Shown piece by piece: positions 25,960 through 35,085 of a stretch of DNA of 64,000 bases. The stretch comes from UBA1181 sp963648205 (GTDB taxonomy: Bacteria; Bacteroidota; Bacteroidia; Bacteroidales; Paludibacteraceae): NCBI GenBank assembly GCA_963648205.1, contig CAVJCT010000042.1:73888-137887 (forward strand), read 5' to 3'. Below the pieces are notes generated by a model. The model did not search any database. It saw nothing but the letters and a program-made list of their open reading frames with translations, and was not told where the DNA came from. The position numbers and the translations under genes are program-made. Every line of letters begins with the position of its first letter. Position 1 is the first letter of the stretch.

Positions 25960-26931
25960 ATGGAAACCCAAGTATTACAGTCATTTATTAAAAAAGAGAT
26001 TGAGGAACTCAATTGGGAGATAGAGCCAAAGAACTTGTATGCCCCCATTCAGTATGTGCTTTCGTTGGGAGGAAAGCGTATTCGACCGCTGACAGCCCTA
26101 ATGGCTTGTGCACTTTTTTCTGGAGATGTTCAGAAAGCGGTGAAGCCTGCCCTTGCCCTTGAGGTTTTCCATAACTTCACCCTTTTGCACGACGACATTA
26201 TGGATCGTGCGGAGGTGCGTCGCGGACATCCTTGCGTTCACATTAAATGGAACGACAGCACAGCGATTCTTTCGGGCGACGCTATGTTGATCAAAGCCTA
26301 TCAGCTGTTAGAGCAATGCGACCCTGCCGTTCTGCCTCAACTGCTCAAACTCTTCTCGAAAACCGCTGCCGAGGTGTGCGACGGCCAACAGTACGACATG
26401 GATTTTGAGAGTCGATTGGACGTAACCGTCGAGGAGTACATCGAGATGATTCGTCTGAAGACGGCAGTTTTGTTGGCAGGCAGTATGAAGATCGGTGCCA
26501 TCTGTGGAGGGGCAAGCGAGATAGACGCACAATACCTCTATGAATTTGGTATCGGCATCGGTATCGCCTTCCAGTTGAAAGATGATATTTTGGACGTGTA
26601 CGGCGACGAGAAAAGCTTCGGTAAGCAAATCGGTGGCGACATCAGTTGCAATAAGAAGACCTTCCTCTTGATCAGTGCCTTGCAAAAAGCAGAAGGCGCA
26701 GTGAAAGAAGAGCTTCTCTCTTGGATCAACAAAAAAGAGTTTAACAGAGACGAAAAAGTAGCTGCTGTAACGAAGATATACAACCAACTCGGACTTCGCA
26801 CATTGACGGAGCAGAAGATGGAGTATTATTATCAACAAGCCATTGAGGCATTGAGGAAAGTCAACCGACCAGAATCAGAGAAGCAAGCCTTTTACGACCT
26901 CGCCGAAAAATTGCTTTACAGAATTAGTTAA
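25960..26931 (+). CDS. Polyprenyl diphosphate synthase (trans, long-chain)
   Basis: This 323-residue all-alpha trans-isoprenyl synthase extends allylic diphosphates with isopentenyl diphosphate, probably for the menaquinone side chain. It carries GGKRIRPL, the first aspartate motif LLHDDIMDRAEVRRGHP, KTAVL, and the second aspartate motif FQLKDDILDVYGD with the following GKQIGGDI. The residue before the first Asp motif is bulky, so a long-chain product is plausible, but the chain length is not decided here. It follows trmB by 25 nt. Confidence 0.92.
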   Translation: METQVLQSFIKKEIEELNWEIEPKNLYAPIQYVLSLGGKRIRPLTALMACALFSGDVQKAVKPALALEVFHNFTLLHDDIMDRAEVRRGHPCVHIKWNDSTAILSGDAMLIKAYQLLEQCDPAVLPQLLKLFSKTAAEVCDGQQYDMDFESRLDVTVEEYIEMIRLKTAVLLAGSMKIGAICGGASEIDAQYLYEFGIGIGIAFQLKDDILDVYGDEKSFGKQIGGDISCNKKTFLLISALQKAEGAVKEELLSWINKKEFNRDEKVAAVTKIYNQLGLRTLTEQKMEYYYQQAIEALRKVNRPESEKQAFYDLAEKLLYRIS

Positions 26932-26941
26932 TCTTGCCATT

Positions 26942-27646
26942 ATGCCATACAGAAGACTTCCCAATACGAACCAAGCGAGGTTACGTTCTCTTCAGCAGGC
27001 GGTAAACAGCGGTTACGACATTGACCTCTACAGCCTTGCCTTCTCCTATAAACTGTGGGAGAATGCCAAGGCGATACTCGTCCGCTACCAAAGAGCGTTA
27101 GGCGAGAGCAGACAAAGCAGCGAGAACCAATTCACCCGAAACAAGAAACTGCAAGAGGATGCGAAGATGGCACGTCTGTACGTTTCCCACTTCATCCAAG
27201 TGTTGAACATGTGCGTGCAACGCAACGAGATCAAGTTAGAAGCGAAGAAACTTTACGGATTAGAGCCCGACAACTTTGCCGTACCCGACCTTGCCACCGA
27301 CGACAACCTTTTCGAGTGGGGCAAAAAAATCATCGACGGAGAGCAGCAAAGGCTTTCGCAAGGCGGTGTGCCGATTTACAACCCACCCATCGGAAAAGTT
27401 CGCGTTTACTACGATATTTTCGCCGAAGGATACAACTATCAAAAAGTGTTGCAAAACAATACTGCCCGATGCATCGAGAACATCTCCAACCTCAATAAAG
27501 AGGTGGACAAACTGATCCTCGAGATTTGGGATGAAGTAGAAAAGAAATATGAGAATCTTCCCCCTCAAGAGAAAATCAATAGTTGCCGCGAATATGGCGT
27601 CATCTATTATTACAGAAAGGGAGAATCAGTACCAGAAAACGAATAA
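26942..27646 (+). CDS. Conserved-looking protein of unknown function
   Basis: This 234-residue soluble protein has no signal peptide or membrane segment, and I do not recognise the family. The N-terminal half is basic and helical (YRRLPNTNQARLRSLQ, LAFSYKLWENAKAILVRYQRAL), followed by a Leu/Val-rich helix containing HFIQVLNMCVQRNEIKLEAKKLYGL. The C-terminal half holds a long amphipathic helix (NISNLNKEVDKLILEIWDEVEKKYENL). It lies 10 nt after the prenyl synthase and 36 nt before malQ, so it is almost certainly expressed. Its codon use resembles its neighbours. Confidence 0.8.
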   Translation: MPYRRLPNTNQARLRSLQQAVNSGYDIDLYSLAFSYKLWENAKAILVRYQRALGESRQSSENQFTRNKKLQEDAKMARLYVSHFIQVLNMCVQRNEIKLEAKKLYGLEPDNFAVPDLATDDNLFEWGKKIIDGEQQRLSQGGVPIYNPPIGKVRVYYDIFAEGYNYQKVLQNNTARCIENISNLNKEVDKLILEIWDEVEKKYENLPPQEKINSCREYGVIYYYRKGESVPENE

Positions 27647-27682
27647 AACCCAATTCCTAACCGAATTAATCAAATTAAGCGT

Positions 27683-30343
27683 ATGAAAATAACCCTTTAC
27701 CTAAGATATAACTCCAACTGGGGCGAAGAGGTGTTCATCGAAGGAGAAACCGAAGCACTCCGCGGAATGAACGGTGCCGGTCTCCCCATGGAATACACAG
27801 AACACGGTTGGAAAGTAACCTTCTACACCAGCGACAAGTCGTTCCGCTACGACTTCTACGTCAGCAATTCTGGCAATAAAGTGCGTTCGGAAGAGCCATT
27901 GTCTCACACCTTCGGTCCGCTAAGCAAGGAATACAACACAATCCTCGTTTATGACACCTTCAACGCCTATCCAACCATAGGGCGAATGGAGATGTCAGCA
28001 ACAATGACGAAAGCCATTCGCAGACACGAGGTGAAAGCAATCAAGAAAGGTTCGGAGAAAGTGCCAGTCATTTTTAATACAGTCAGCACGAAAGTGAACT
28101 ACAACCACGAATTGGCGATTATCGGCGATTCATCAGTCATTGGCAAATGGAACGAAGACGCTGCAGTCTCTTTCAATCCACTACAATACCCCCACTTTGC
28201 CAAGGTGCTAGACGGTAACAAGATTGATTTTCCACTCGAATACAAGTATATCATTCGTGACCCTAAGACCAAAGTCATTCAATGTTGGGAAGCCGGTAAC
28301 AACCACTATCTGATGCCCGATTTTTCCATCTCGACAGACATCGTGATTGTCAACGACCCTGAGCCAGACTTTGCCGTTCCTGCATTCAAAGCATCAGGTA
28401 CAGTTGTGCCAATTTTCTCATTGCGTTCGAAAGATAGTTTCGGTGTGGGCGAGTTCAACGACTTGAAGAAATTAGCCGATTGGTGCGAGAAGACTGGTCA
28501 ACGAATCATCCAAACGTTGCCTATCAACGACACCTCCAACTTCGGCACTTGGAGAGACTCCTACCCTTACAGTGCCATCTCCGTCTACGCTCTTCACCCA
28601 ATGTACCTCAACATTGACAAGGTTGGAAAAGTAAAAGACCAAAAGAAATACAAGGCACAGAAGAAAGAACTCAACGAGGAGATTTTCGTTGACTATGAAG
28701 CCGTCAACAAATACAAGTGGATTTATTTTCATGAACTCTACGACCTTTACGCAAAGGAGACTTTCGCCACAGAGGATTTCAAGAAGTTTATGAAGGAGCA
28801 AGAAGACTGGCTCAAACCATACGCCGTGTTCTGTTTCCTCCACTATAAATTCTCATCCAACGATTTCAGTCATTGGGGACGCGACGCCATCTACGACGCT
28901 AAACGAGTTGAGGCTTATTGCGACCCTTCCAATATGGAATACGACCATGTGGCAATCCACTTTTTCGTGCAATACCATCTTCACAAACAGTTGAAAGAGG
29001 CTGTCGATTACGCTCATACAAAGGGAGTTGCGCTGAAAGGTGATATTCCAATCGGCGTGAGTCCAAACAGCGTGGATGTATGGAAACAGCCCGAGTTGTT
29101 CGACAGAAACGGTTGTGCAGGTGCGCCACCCGACTATTTCACACGCACTGGTCAGGTTTGGGGCTTCCCTATCTACAACTGGGATAAGATGGCAGAAGAC
29201 AATTATCAATGGTGGAAAAGACGACTCTCCGTCATGTCAGAATACTTCGATGCCTACAGAATCGACCATATTCTCGGCTTCTTCCGTATCTTCAGAACGC
29301 CATCCGACTCTCACTATGGCTTGTTAGGTCAGTTCACCCCTGCCATGCCACTCAGTGTCGAGGAGATTGAGAATTTCGGTTTGAAGTTCAACAAGAAGAA
29401 ATTCACCGAGCCACTCATCAACGACTCTGTTGTCGACAATATCTTTGGAAAGAAGGCTAATGAGGTGAGAAACAAATACTTAGTAGCCGAAGGAGATGGA
29501 TTCTATCATCTCAAGCCAGAATATGCCACTCAGACAAAGATTGACGAGCATATTCCATCCGACCCTGCAAACACAGAACTCAAGAAAGGGCTTTATCTGC
29601 TCTGCTGTCAAGTACTCTTCGTGGAAGACTGCAAGGAGAAGGGCAAATATCACCCACGCATCTCGTTGCCTTCAAGTTTCGCATTTCAAACGTTGCCAGA
29701 AGACGTGCGAGGCAAATTGAGTTACATCTACGAATACTTCCATTTCAATCGTCATAACGATTTTTGGTATGCTGGGGCAAAAAAGAAACTGACTGCCCTC
29801 GTCAACTCCACCAACATGATGGTTTGTGCAGAAGATTTAGGAATGGTGCCATCATGCGTTGCGCCAGTAATGCGTGAGTTGCAGATTCTCAGTTTGGAGA
29901 TTCAAAGAATGCCAAAGCAACCATACGTTGAGTTTGACAATTTGAGTCGTATGCCACGACTTTCAGTCTGCACGACATCGACACACGACATGAGTACGAT
30001 GCGCCAATGGTGGGAGACGGAGCGAGACAGCGTTCAGAGATACTTCAGCAATGAGTTGCACCAATTCGGAGGAGCTCCATATTTCTGCGAGCCTTGGATT
30101 GTCCGTCAGATTATCGAGAACCACCTCAAATCGCCAGCCGCATGGGTTATACTTCCGATTCAAGACTGGATGGCAACCGACGGCAAAGTACGTTGGAGCG
30201 AGACCTTCAAGGAGCGCATCAACGACCCAGGAGACCCAGACAACTACTGGCGCTATCGCATGCACATCAACATTGAAGACCTCATCGCCAATGATGAGTT
30301 CAACGATAGGATTCATAGTATGATTGAGGCTAACGCACGATAG
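27683..30343 (+). CDS. malQ: 4-alpha-glucanotransferase (GH77) with N-terminal starch-binding modules
   Basis: This 886-residue amylomaltase moves maltooligosaccharide segments between alpha-1,4-glucans in the cytoplasm. Residues 1-115 and about 128-240 are two CBM20-like starch-binding modules. The GH77 barrel follows, with the nucleophile Asp in YFDAYRIDHILGFFRIF, the acid/base Glu in VCAEDLGMVPSCV, and the transition-state Asp in CTTSTHDMSTMRQWWE. The 250s-loop motif is VGEFNDLKKLADWCEKTGQRIIQTLPINDTS-like. The layout and length are typical of Bacteroidetes MalQ. It ends the rightward block before a strong terminator. No other glycogen gene is near. Confidence 0.95.
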   Translation: MKITLYLRYNSNWGEEVFIEGETEALRGMNGAGLPMEYTEHGWKVTFYTSDKSFRYDFYVSNSGNKVRSEEPLSHTFGPLSKEYNTILVYDTFNAYPTIGRMEMSATMTKAIRRHEVKAIKKGSEKVPVIFNTVSTKVNYNHELAIIGDSSVIGKWNEDAAVSFNPLQYPHFAKVLDGNKIDFPLEYKYIIRDPKTKVIQCWEAGNNHYLMPDFSISTDIVIVNDPEPDFAVPAFKASGTVVPIFSLRSKDSFGVGEFNDLKKLADWCEKTGQRIIQTLPINDTSNFGTWRDSYPYSAISVYALHPMYLNIDKVGKVKDQKKYKAQKKELNEEIFVDYEAVNKYKWIYFHELYDLYAKETFATEDFKKFMKEQEDWLKPYAVFCFLHYKFSSNDFSHWGRDAIYDAKRVEAYCDPSNMEYDHVAIHFFVQYHLHKQLKEAVDYAHTKGVALKGDIPIGVSPNSVDVWKQPELFDRNGCAGAPPDYFTRTGQVWGFPIYNWDKMAEDNYQWWKRRLSVMSEYFDAYRIDHILGFFRIFRTPSDSHYGLLGQFTPAMPLSVEEIENFGLKFNKKKFTEPLINDSVVDNIFGKKANEVRNKYLVAEGDGFYHLKPEYATQTKIDEHIPSDPANTELKKGLYLLCCQVLFVEDCKEKGKYHPRISLPSSFAFQTLPEDVRGKLSYIYEYFHFNRHNDFWYAGAKKKLTALVNSTNMMVCAEDLGMVPSCVAPVMRELQILSLEIQRMPKQPYVEFDNLSRMPRLSVCTTSTHDMSTMRQWWETERDSVQRYFSNELHQFGGAPYFCEPWIVRQIIENHLKSPAAWVILPIQDWMATDGKVRWSETFKERINDPGDPDNYWRYRMHINIEDLIANDEFNDRIHSMIEANAR

Positions 30344-30370
30344 AGGTAGAGAGAGGAAAGCCACTATAAG

Positions 30371-30403
30371 AAAACGCCCCGCATTTCTGCGAGGCGTTCT
30401 TTT
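30371..30403. terminator. Bidirectional terminator between malQ and the convergent adhesin gene
   Basis: The hairpin has an outer stem aacgcc/ggcgtt (30373-30378 with 30393-30398) and an inner stem cgca/tgcg, with one C-A mismatch between them. T-rich tracts follow on both strands, serving the two converging genes. Confidence 0.8.
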
Positions 30404-30421
30404 TATAAATCGATATGAATC

Positions 30422-32851
30422 TTACTTGACGATTATCTTTCGTGAAGTATCTTTAGTACGAACAAAGTACACACCACGAAGGGAGCCGTTCATTACCGTA
30501 ATATCACGGCCTAAGAGGTCATAGATGCGGAAGTCACCCTCGCAGTAGATACGACCTTCAGCAGTGTAGAGTTCCAGAATCTTCACATTCTCAATGCCCG
30601 TTGATGATTTGAATGTCACAACAACATTAACATCGCCTGCAGGCATAATGAAAGTGCTATCTTCATCGTTGAACGCTACTATGTCAGTGTCTTTCAAGAT
30701 AGATATTTCATCAATGACGTAGCCTTCAATTGGTGTAATGGTTAACTTCACCTTGTCGCCCTCCACTGCTCCTTGTTGAACATTGCATGTGCCATACTCG
30801 CTTTTTGCAGTAATCGTATGCCATCCTTCTTGCACCAAACTGATATCGTCAATGGAAAGATAATTAGCCTCCGAACCTACGGATCCATAAATACCCAACC
30901 AACAAACGCCATCTGTGTCGGCAGTGAAAGAACTAATTATATGTTGATATTCGCCGTGGGCAACGCTAGTCTCTTCCAAAATCACCTGTTTCATAGAATC
31001 CTCATCGGCTGCAGTACCAAGTTTTGCAGCGATGGAAGCAGACGATGATTCATCTTCCTCGTCCTTATTGGCATAGATACTTAACACATATTTCACACCT
31101 TTTTTCAAGTTCACGAGGGTGAAAAGCCAACCTGCACTTCCAGTCCCCAATCTGGCATTCCAAACACCAGAGTATGGTTTACTGTCATAATCTTCAGTAC
31201 TGTTTGCAGTCCAACTATAAAAGCTGTCTTCATTGTTCTGCTGCAACCAACCAGAAATGCTTAGTTCTTGTGCATTGCCTGTTTCAAAATCTTCGAAGAA
31301 AGGAACTTCGTTTACCTTTATCACCTTTATACCGACAGTAATATCCTCATTCGGCATAATGAATGTGGAGTCGGTCAGCCACGCGAGGTTTGTCGTAGTG
31401 GTGTATTCTACAAAGAGGAGACCACTATTTAATGTGTGACGCACGGTAACAGTGTCGCCACCCGTGGCTGTTTGCTTGACATTAATCGTGCCATACTCGT
31501 CTTTTGTGGCAATGGTATGAATTTCAGGTTCTTCAAGACTTATACTATCAATAGAAATAAAATAAGAATTCGTGTACCCACTAATACCCAACCAGCAAAC
31601 GCCACCCGTGTCGGCAGTGAAAGACCTAACTATGTGCTGATAGTTGCCGTTGGTAAGACCTGTCTCTTCCAAAATCACCTGTTTCATAGAATCAGAATTA
31701 GCAGCCGTACCAAGTTTTGCAGTGATGTTGGCATGCGACTCATCGACTGCGTCCTGACGCGCATAGATACTAAACACATATTTCACACCTTTTTTTAAGT
31801 TTACGGAAGTGAAAAGCCAATCATTGCCGCCATATTCCAATGTAGCATTCCAACTACCCGAGTATGGTTTACGGTAGTAATCTACCTCTGTACTATTTGC
31901 AGTCCAACTGAAATTGTTGTAATTATCAATTTGCTGCAACCACCCTTCAATATTTCGATCTTGAACGTTTCCTATTTCGAAACCTTCGTAGAAAGGAATA
32001 TTTTTAGGTTCTATCACCTTCATACCAATAGTAATATCCTCATTCGGCATAATGAATGTGGAGTCGGTCAGCCACACAAGGTTTGTCGTAGTGGTGTATT
32101 CTACAAAGAAGAGATCACTATTTAGTGTATGTCCCACGGTGATAGTGTCACCACCCGAGGCTTTTTGCATAACGTTAATCGTACCATACTCGTCTTTTGT
32201 AGTAATGTTATGAACTTCAGATTCCTCTATACTTATATCATCGATAGAAAGACAGTATGAGTTGACATTACCACAAATACCCAACCAATAAACGCTATCT
32301 TTGTCGACAGTAAAAGAACTAACTATATGCTGATAGTCACCGTCGGTAACACCTATTCCAGGTAAAATCACCTGTTTCATAGAATCTCCATTGGCAGCAG
32401 TACCAAGTTTCGCGCTGATAGTGGCATACATTTTTTCGCTCTCGCTCTGACGTGCATAGATACTAAACACATATTTCGCACCTTTTTTTAAGTTCACAGG
32501 AGTGAAAAGCCAATCAATGCCACCAGTTTTCAATGTAGCATTCCAACTACCAGAGTTAGGTTCCCAGTCGGCATCCTCATCTATGTTGTTGGCAGTCCAT
32601 TTAGAAAGGTAGTTTTCAACGTTCTGTTGCATCCAACCCACAATTTTTTCTTCATGCACGTTTCCTTCCTCAAAACCTTCGTAAAAAGGAATATCTTTAG
32701 GCAAGATTGATTCTGTACCAGCAGTTTCGCCAAGCGCAGCATCCTCCGAAGCAGTGTATGTACTTTTTAAGTTCGTCACTTCCGCAGCACTTGCTGTAGC
32801 AGCAAGCAGTGTGGCGATTAACACCACAAAACACTTTCTAAGTTTTGTCAT
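30422..32851 (-). CDS. Secreted three-unit repeat protein with T9SS C-terminal signal
   Basis: This 809-residue protein has a signal peptide (about 1-23, ending TASAAEV). It contains three tandem units of about 230 residues (about 54-284, 285-512, 513-745). Each unit starts PF[YF]E[GD]FE.GN and carries a jelly-roll of the choice-of-anchor / MAM-like type with W-rich motifs (WLFT.VNLKKG.KYV.SIYA, YQHI..SFT.D). A divergent InlB-type beta repeat ending STFIMPNEDIT follows. The last 60 residues (RIYCEGDFRIYDLLGRDIT ... GVYFVRT ... RKIIVK) fit a type-A T9SS sorting domain. Surface adhesion or glycan binding is inferred from the modules. Units 1 and 2 share long near-identical DNA about 693 bp apart, showing fairly recent duplication. 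It lies 48 nt after the M23 peptidase gene, on the same strand. Confidence 0.82.
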   Translation of the reverse strand: MTKLRKCFVVLIATLLAATASAAEVTNLKSTYTASEDAALGETAGTESILPKDIPFYEGFEEGNVHEEKIVGWMQQNVENYLSKWTANNIDEDADWEPNSGSWNATLKTGGIDWLFTPVNLKKGAKYVFSIYARQSESEKMYATISAKLGTAANGDSMKQVILPGIGVTDGDYQHIVSSFTVDKDSVYWLGICGNVNSYCLSIDDISIEESEVHNITTKDEYGTINVMQKASGGDTITVGHTLNSDLFFVEYTTTTNLVWLTDSTFIMPNEDITIGMKVIEPKNIPFYEGFEIGNVQDRNIEGWLQQIDNYNNFSWTANSTEVDYYRKPYSGSWNATLEYGGNDWLFTSVNLKKGVKYVFSIYARQDAVDESHANITAKLGTAANSDSMKQVILEETGLTNGNYQHIVRSFTADTGGVCWLGISGYTNSYFISIDSISLEEPEIHTIATKDEYGTINVKQTATGGDTVTVRHTLNSGLLFVEYTTTTNLAWLTDSTFIMPNEDITVGIKVIKVNEVPFFEDFETGNAQELSISGWLQQNNEDSFYSWTANSTEDYDSKPYSGVWNARLGTGSAGWLFTLVNLKKGVKYVLSIYANKDEEDESSSASIAAKLGTAADEDSMKQVILEETSVAHGEYQHIISSFTADTDGVCWLGIYGSVGSEANYLSIDDISLVQEGWHTITAKSEYGTCNVQQGAVEGDKVKLTITPIEGYVIDEISILKDTDIVAFNDEDSTFIMPAGDVNVVVTFKSSTGIENVKILELYTAEGRIYCEGDFRIYDLLGRDITVMNGSLRGVYFVRTKDTSRKIIVK

Positions 32852-32899
32852 ATTTACTATTTTTCATTTGTTTATTCAAGGAAATGCTTTTCCCTTCCC

Positions 32900-33853
32900 C
32901 TATCTCACCCTCAATTTTCTTCCAATCCTCAAAATCGTAGTGGATTTGATTTTGTTCAACTTGCAGAGTTTTGACACAGTGGTGTGATATCTCCGCGCAA
33001 TCTTTCCTAAATTGTCGCCTGAGCGCACTTTGTGGTAGACTGCAGGACTGTGTTTATACTTATAGAACTCGTCAAATGAGCCACTGATATTCTTACCTGA
33101 AGGACGAACAACGTAGGTATCTGCTCGCATCTCCATCGTGCTGTCTGTTATCGCCAACAAATTTCTCGTGTTGATAGGGTTTCCTAAATAACGAAACTCG
33201 AAATGCAAATGTGGACCTGTTGACCGACCAGTATTTCCTCCGTATGCAATCACATCGCCGGCTTTCACATCCTGGTTCACTCTCACCAAAATCTTTGACA
33301 AATGACCGTAAAGTGTTTCCAAACCATTCGCATGCTGCAAAACAACATAATAGCCGTAGCCTCTACGAGGATGTCCATATTTTGCCATTCGCACTTTGCC
33401 ATCAAATGCAGCGTATATTGTGTCGCCCACCTTCAATCGCATATCCGTACCTGCATGGAAACGTCCCCAACGCTCGCCACACTCCGAGGTTACAACATTA
33501 ACATTCGGTGGGTAAAAGCCACGACAATCTACCACGAAAGTATCTTTGATAGAATCAATCGGATAAGCGTATGGATTCACACGCAGACTGTCCCATCCCA
33601 AGTGATAACGCGCAACAAGCAAAGAATCAATATTTTGCAAAGAATCCACCGGCAACGCCATTGTGGTCAGCGAAGCAACCATCAAGGAATCACTCTCCAA
33701 AGTAGACTCATCCTCATCCACAATAAAATCTGACGAATCAGACGGAATAGGCTCTATTCGCTCGCCCATCACCGCTTCATACTCCTGTCCACAAACACAA
33801 ATCGGCGCGAAAATCGCAACTCCGCCGAGCAATAAATTCTTTATAAAATTCAT
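32900..33853 (-). CDS. M23 family metallopeptidase with C-terminal LysM domain
   Basis: This 317-residue secreted protein has a signal peptide (about 1-22) and an acidic linker (about 30-110). The LytM/M23 domain has its metal ligands in place: HAGTDMR (H and D), then HGLETLYGHL-like and GPHLHFEFR (HxH). A C-terminal LysM (VYHKVRSGDNLGKIARRYHTTVSKLCKLNKI ... RIGRKLRV) binds peptidoglycan. It is likely a cell-wall endopeptidase or amidase activator in the periplasm. Intact ligands argue for activity, unlike the degenerate M23 protein at 43968-44816. Confidence 0.93.
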   Translation of the reverse strand: MNFIKNLLLGGVAIFAPICVCGQEYEAVMGERIEPIPSDSSDFIVDEDESTLESDSLMVASLTTMALPVDSLQNIDSLLVARYHLGWDSLRVNPYAYPIDSIKDTFVVDCRGFYPPNVNVVTSECGERWGRFHAGTDMRLKVGDTIYAAFDGKVRMAKYGHPRRGYGYYVVLQHANGLETLYGHLSKILVRVNQDVKAGDVIAYGGNTGRSTGPHLHFEFRYLGNPINTRNLLAITDSTMEMRADTYVVRPSGKNISGSFDEFYKYKHSPAVYHKVRSGDNLGKIARRYHTTVSKLCKLNKIKSTTILRIGRKLRVR

Positions 33854-33946
33854 TAGCGAAAATTCTTTTTATATGCAAGAGTAGCAAATTTAAGAATTTT
33901 CGCTTAATATCTGAAAGGCAGAGGGTTGTAATTAACAGTTACCCTT

Positions 33947-34450
33947 CTATTTCACTGGGTACGAAGTCGACTCAATGTCAACACACGAGTTACCTATCGG
34001 TCCCATATAGAATCCAAAAACTGTCGAATAATCTTTTTCTTCGTCCAAAACGCCATCCTCCTTTCTTGAGAATCGAATCCATTGATTCTTCTCATAGTTG
34101 TAAAGGAACGCCTCGCGAAGGGTCTGACTTCTACGGAAAAGTGCTTCAATCCGACCTTTTGAATAGCTTACTCCATTATTATTCACTATCTCAATCACCA
34201 ACAACAAATTCGTATGTTTGACATCATCCTTTATGGTGTTTACATCAGCATAAAACGAAACGTCAGGACTAAACTTCTTTTCATCATTTTCCCAGTCAAC
34301 TTCATCAACTATTGAATCAATAAGAAAGTTGTTTCTATACTTGTGAGGCACATTATCCATTAATCTACCACAGATTACTCCAATACACAATTGATGTCTA
34401 TGAGAGTAAGCATCCTTACCTAACCCGCAGTACTTTTCCGTCACACTCAT
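33947..34450 (-). CDS. Uma2-like (PD-(D/E)XK superfamily) protein of unknown function
   Basis: This 167-residue soluble protein has the order PDVSFYAD, LLLVIEIVNNNG, YSKGRIEALFRR, EAFLYNYEKNQWIRF. It parallels the Uma2/DUF820 fold: Asp in PD, E-x-V on the next strand, Lys downstream, then a strand-rich C-terminal region. Uma2 proteins are a restriction-endonuclease-like fold, abundant in cyanobacteria, with no settled function. The match is by motif order only, so an unrelated fold is possible. It has a paralogue immediately upstream that is interrupted by a stop codon (34482-34916). Confidence 0.6.
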   Translation of the reverse strand: MSVTEKYCGLGKDAYSHRHQLCIGVICGRLMDNVPHKYRNNFLIDSIVDEVDWENDEKKFSPDVSFYADVNTIKDDVKHTNLLLVIEIVNNNGVSYSKGRIEALFRRSQTLREAFLYNYEKNQWIRFSRKEDGVLDEEKDYSTVFGFYMGPIGNSCVDIESTSYPVK

Positions 34451-34481
34451 ATTTTCTAGTTTTAAAACAACAACACAATAA

Positions 34482-34916
34482 TTATTTCACCCCCTCTATC
34501 GACGTCATATAAAAGCCGAATGTTTTGGAATATGATTTTTCGTTCTCGTCCACATTGCCATTTTCTCTCAAAAAGCGTTTCCAACTTCTTTCTTCATAGT
34601 TGTACAAAAACGCCTCCTCCAATGTTGGTTCTCGACGAAACAATTCTCTGATTCTTCCCGTCGAATATGCTACACCATCAGTGTTCACAACCTCAACAAC
34701 AAATGTAAGATTGGCATGATTTCAATCTCCATTAGCATAGCTTGCATCTGCATAGTAGGAAATGTCTGGACGAATCTTTTTCTCTCCATTCTTCAAATCT
34801 TCATCCACCGTAGAATCCGGAAGAAAGTTCATTCTCATATTCTTCGGCACTCGTTCCATCAATCCAAGCATAATCAAATTTCTATATAAATGATGCAGAT
34901 GAGATGTTGACTTCAT
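34482..34916 (-). pseudogene. Nonsense-mutated paralogue of the Uma2-like gene
   Basis: The minus-strand frame codes for 64 residues (through IRPDISYYADASYANGD), meets a single in-frame TGA at 34722-34724, then continues in the same frame with NHANLTFVVEVVNTDGVAYSTGR to TAA. The whole aligns end to end with the intact neighbour (RPDISYYAD with SPDVSFYAD, VVEVVNTDGVAYSTGR with VIEIVNNNGVSYSKGR). A single base substitution without frameshift therefore broke it. Two short separate peptides, or a sequencing error, are the other readings. Confidence 0.7.
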
Positions 34917-34941
34917 TCCTAAATTTTTATTTTTTTAAATT

Positions 34942-35085
34942 CTACTTTCCGCAGTCCCTCTTTTCACCGCTTTCTTTCACCTTCTGAATTCTTTGCTTAA
35001 GCAGTTCGAGTTCATGCTTCTTCTCCCACTTCTTTTTCTTCTCTTCGTAGGATTCCTGTCGTCTTTCTAAATAATTGTCTGCCAT
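34942..35085 (-). CDS. Small basic/charged protein coupled to DUF2027-Smr
   Basis: This 47-residue protein begins MADNYLERRQ and is nearly all charged helix (YEEKKKKWEKKHELELLKQR). It has no signal peptide and is likely a coiled coil or RNA-binding helix. Its ATG overlaps the stop of the DUF2027-Smr gene by one base (TAATG), so translation is probably coupled. The function is not recognised. Confidence 0.7.
   Translation of the reverse strand: MADNYLERRQESYEEKKKKWEKKHELELLKQRIQKVKESGEKRDCGK

Noticed and set aside
34722..34724. In-frame TGA as a recoded selenocysteine or tryptophan codon
   Set aside because: No SECIS-like hairpin is visible, the position is not Cys in the paralogue, and there is no sign of TGA recoding elsewhere in the window.
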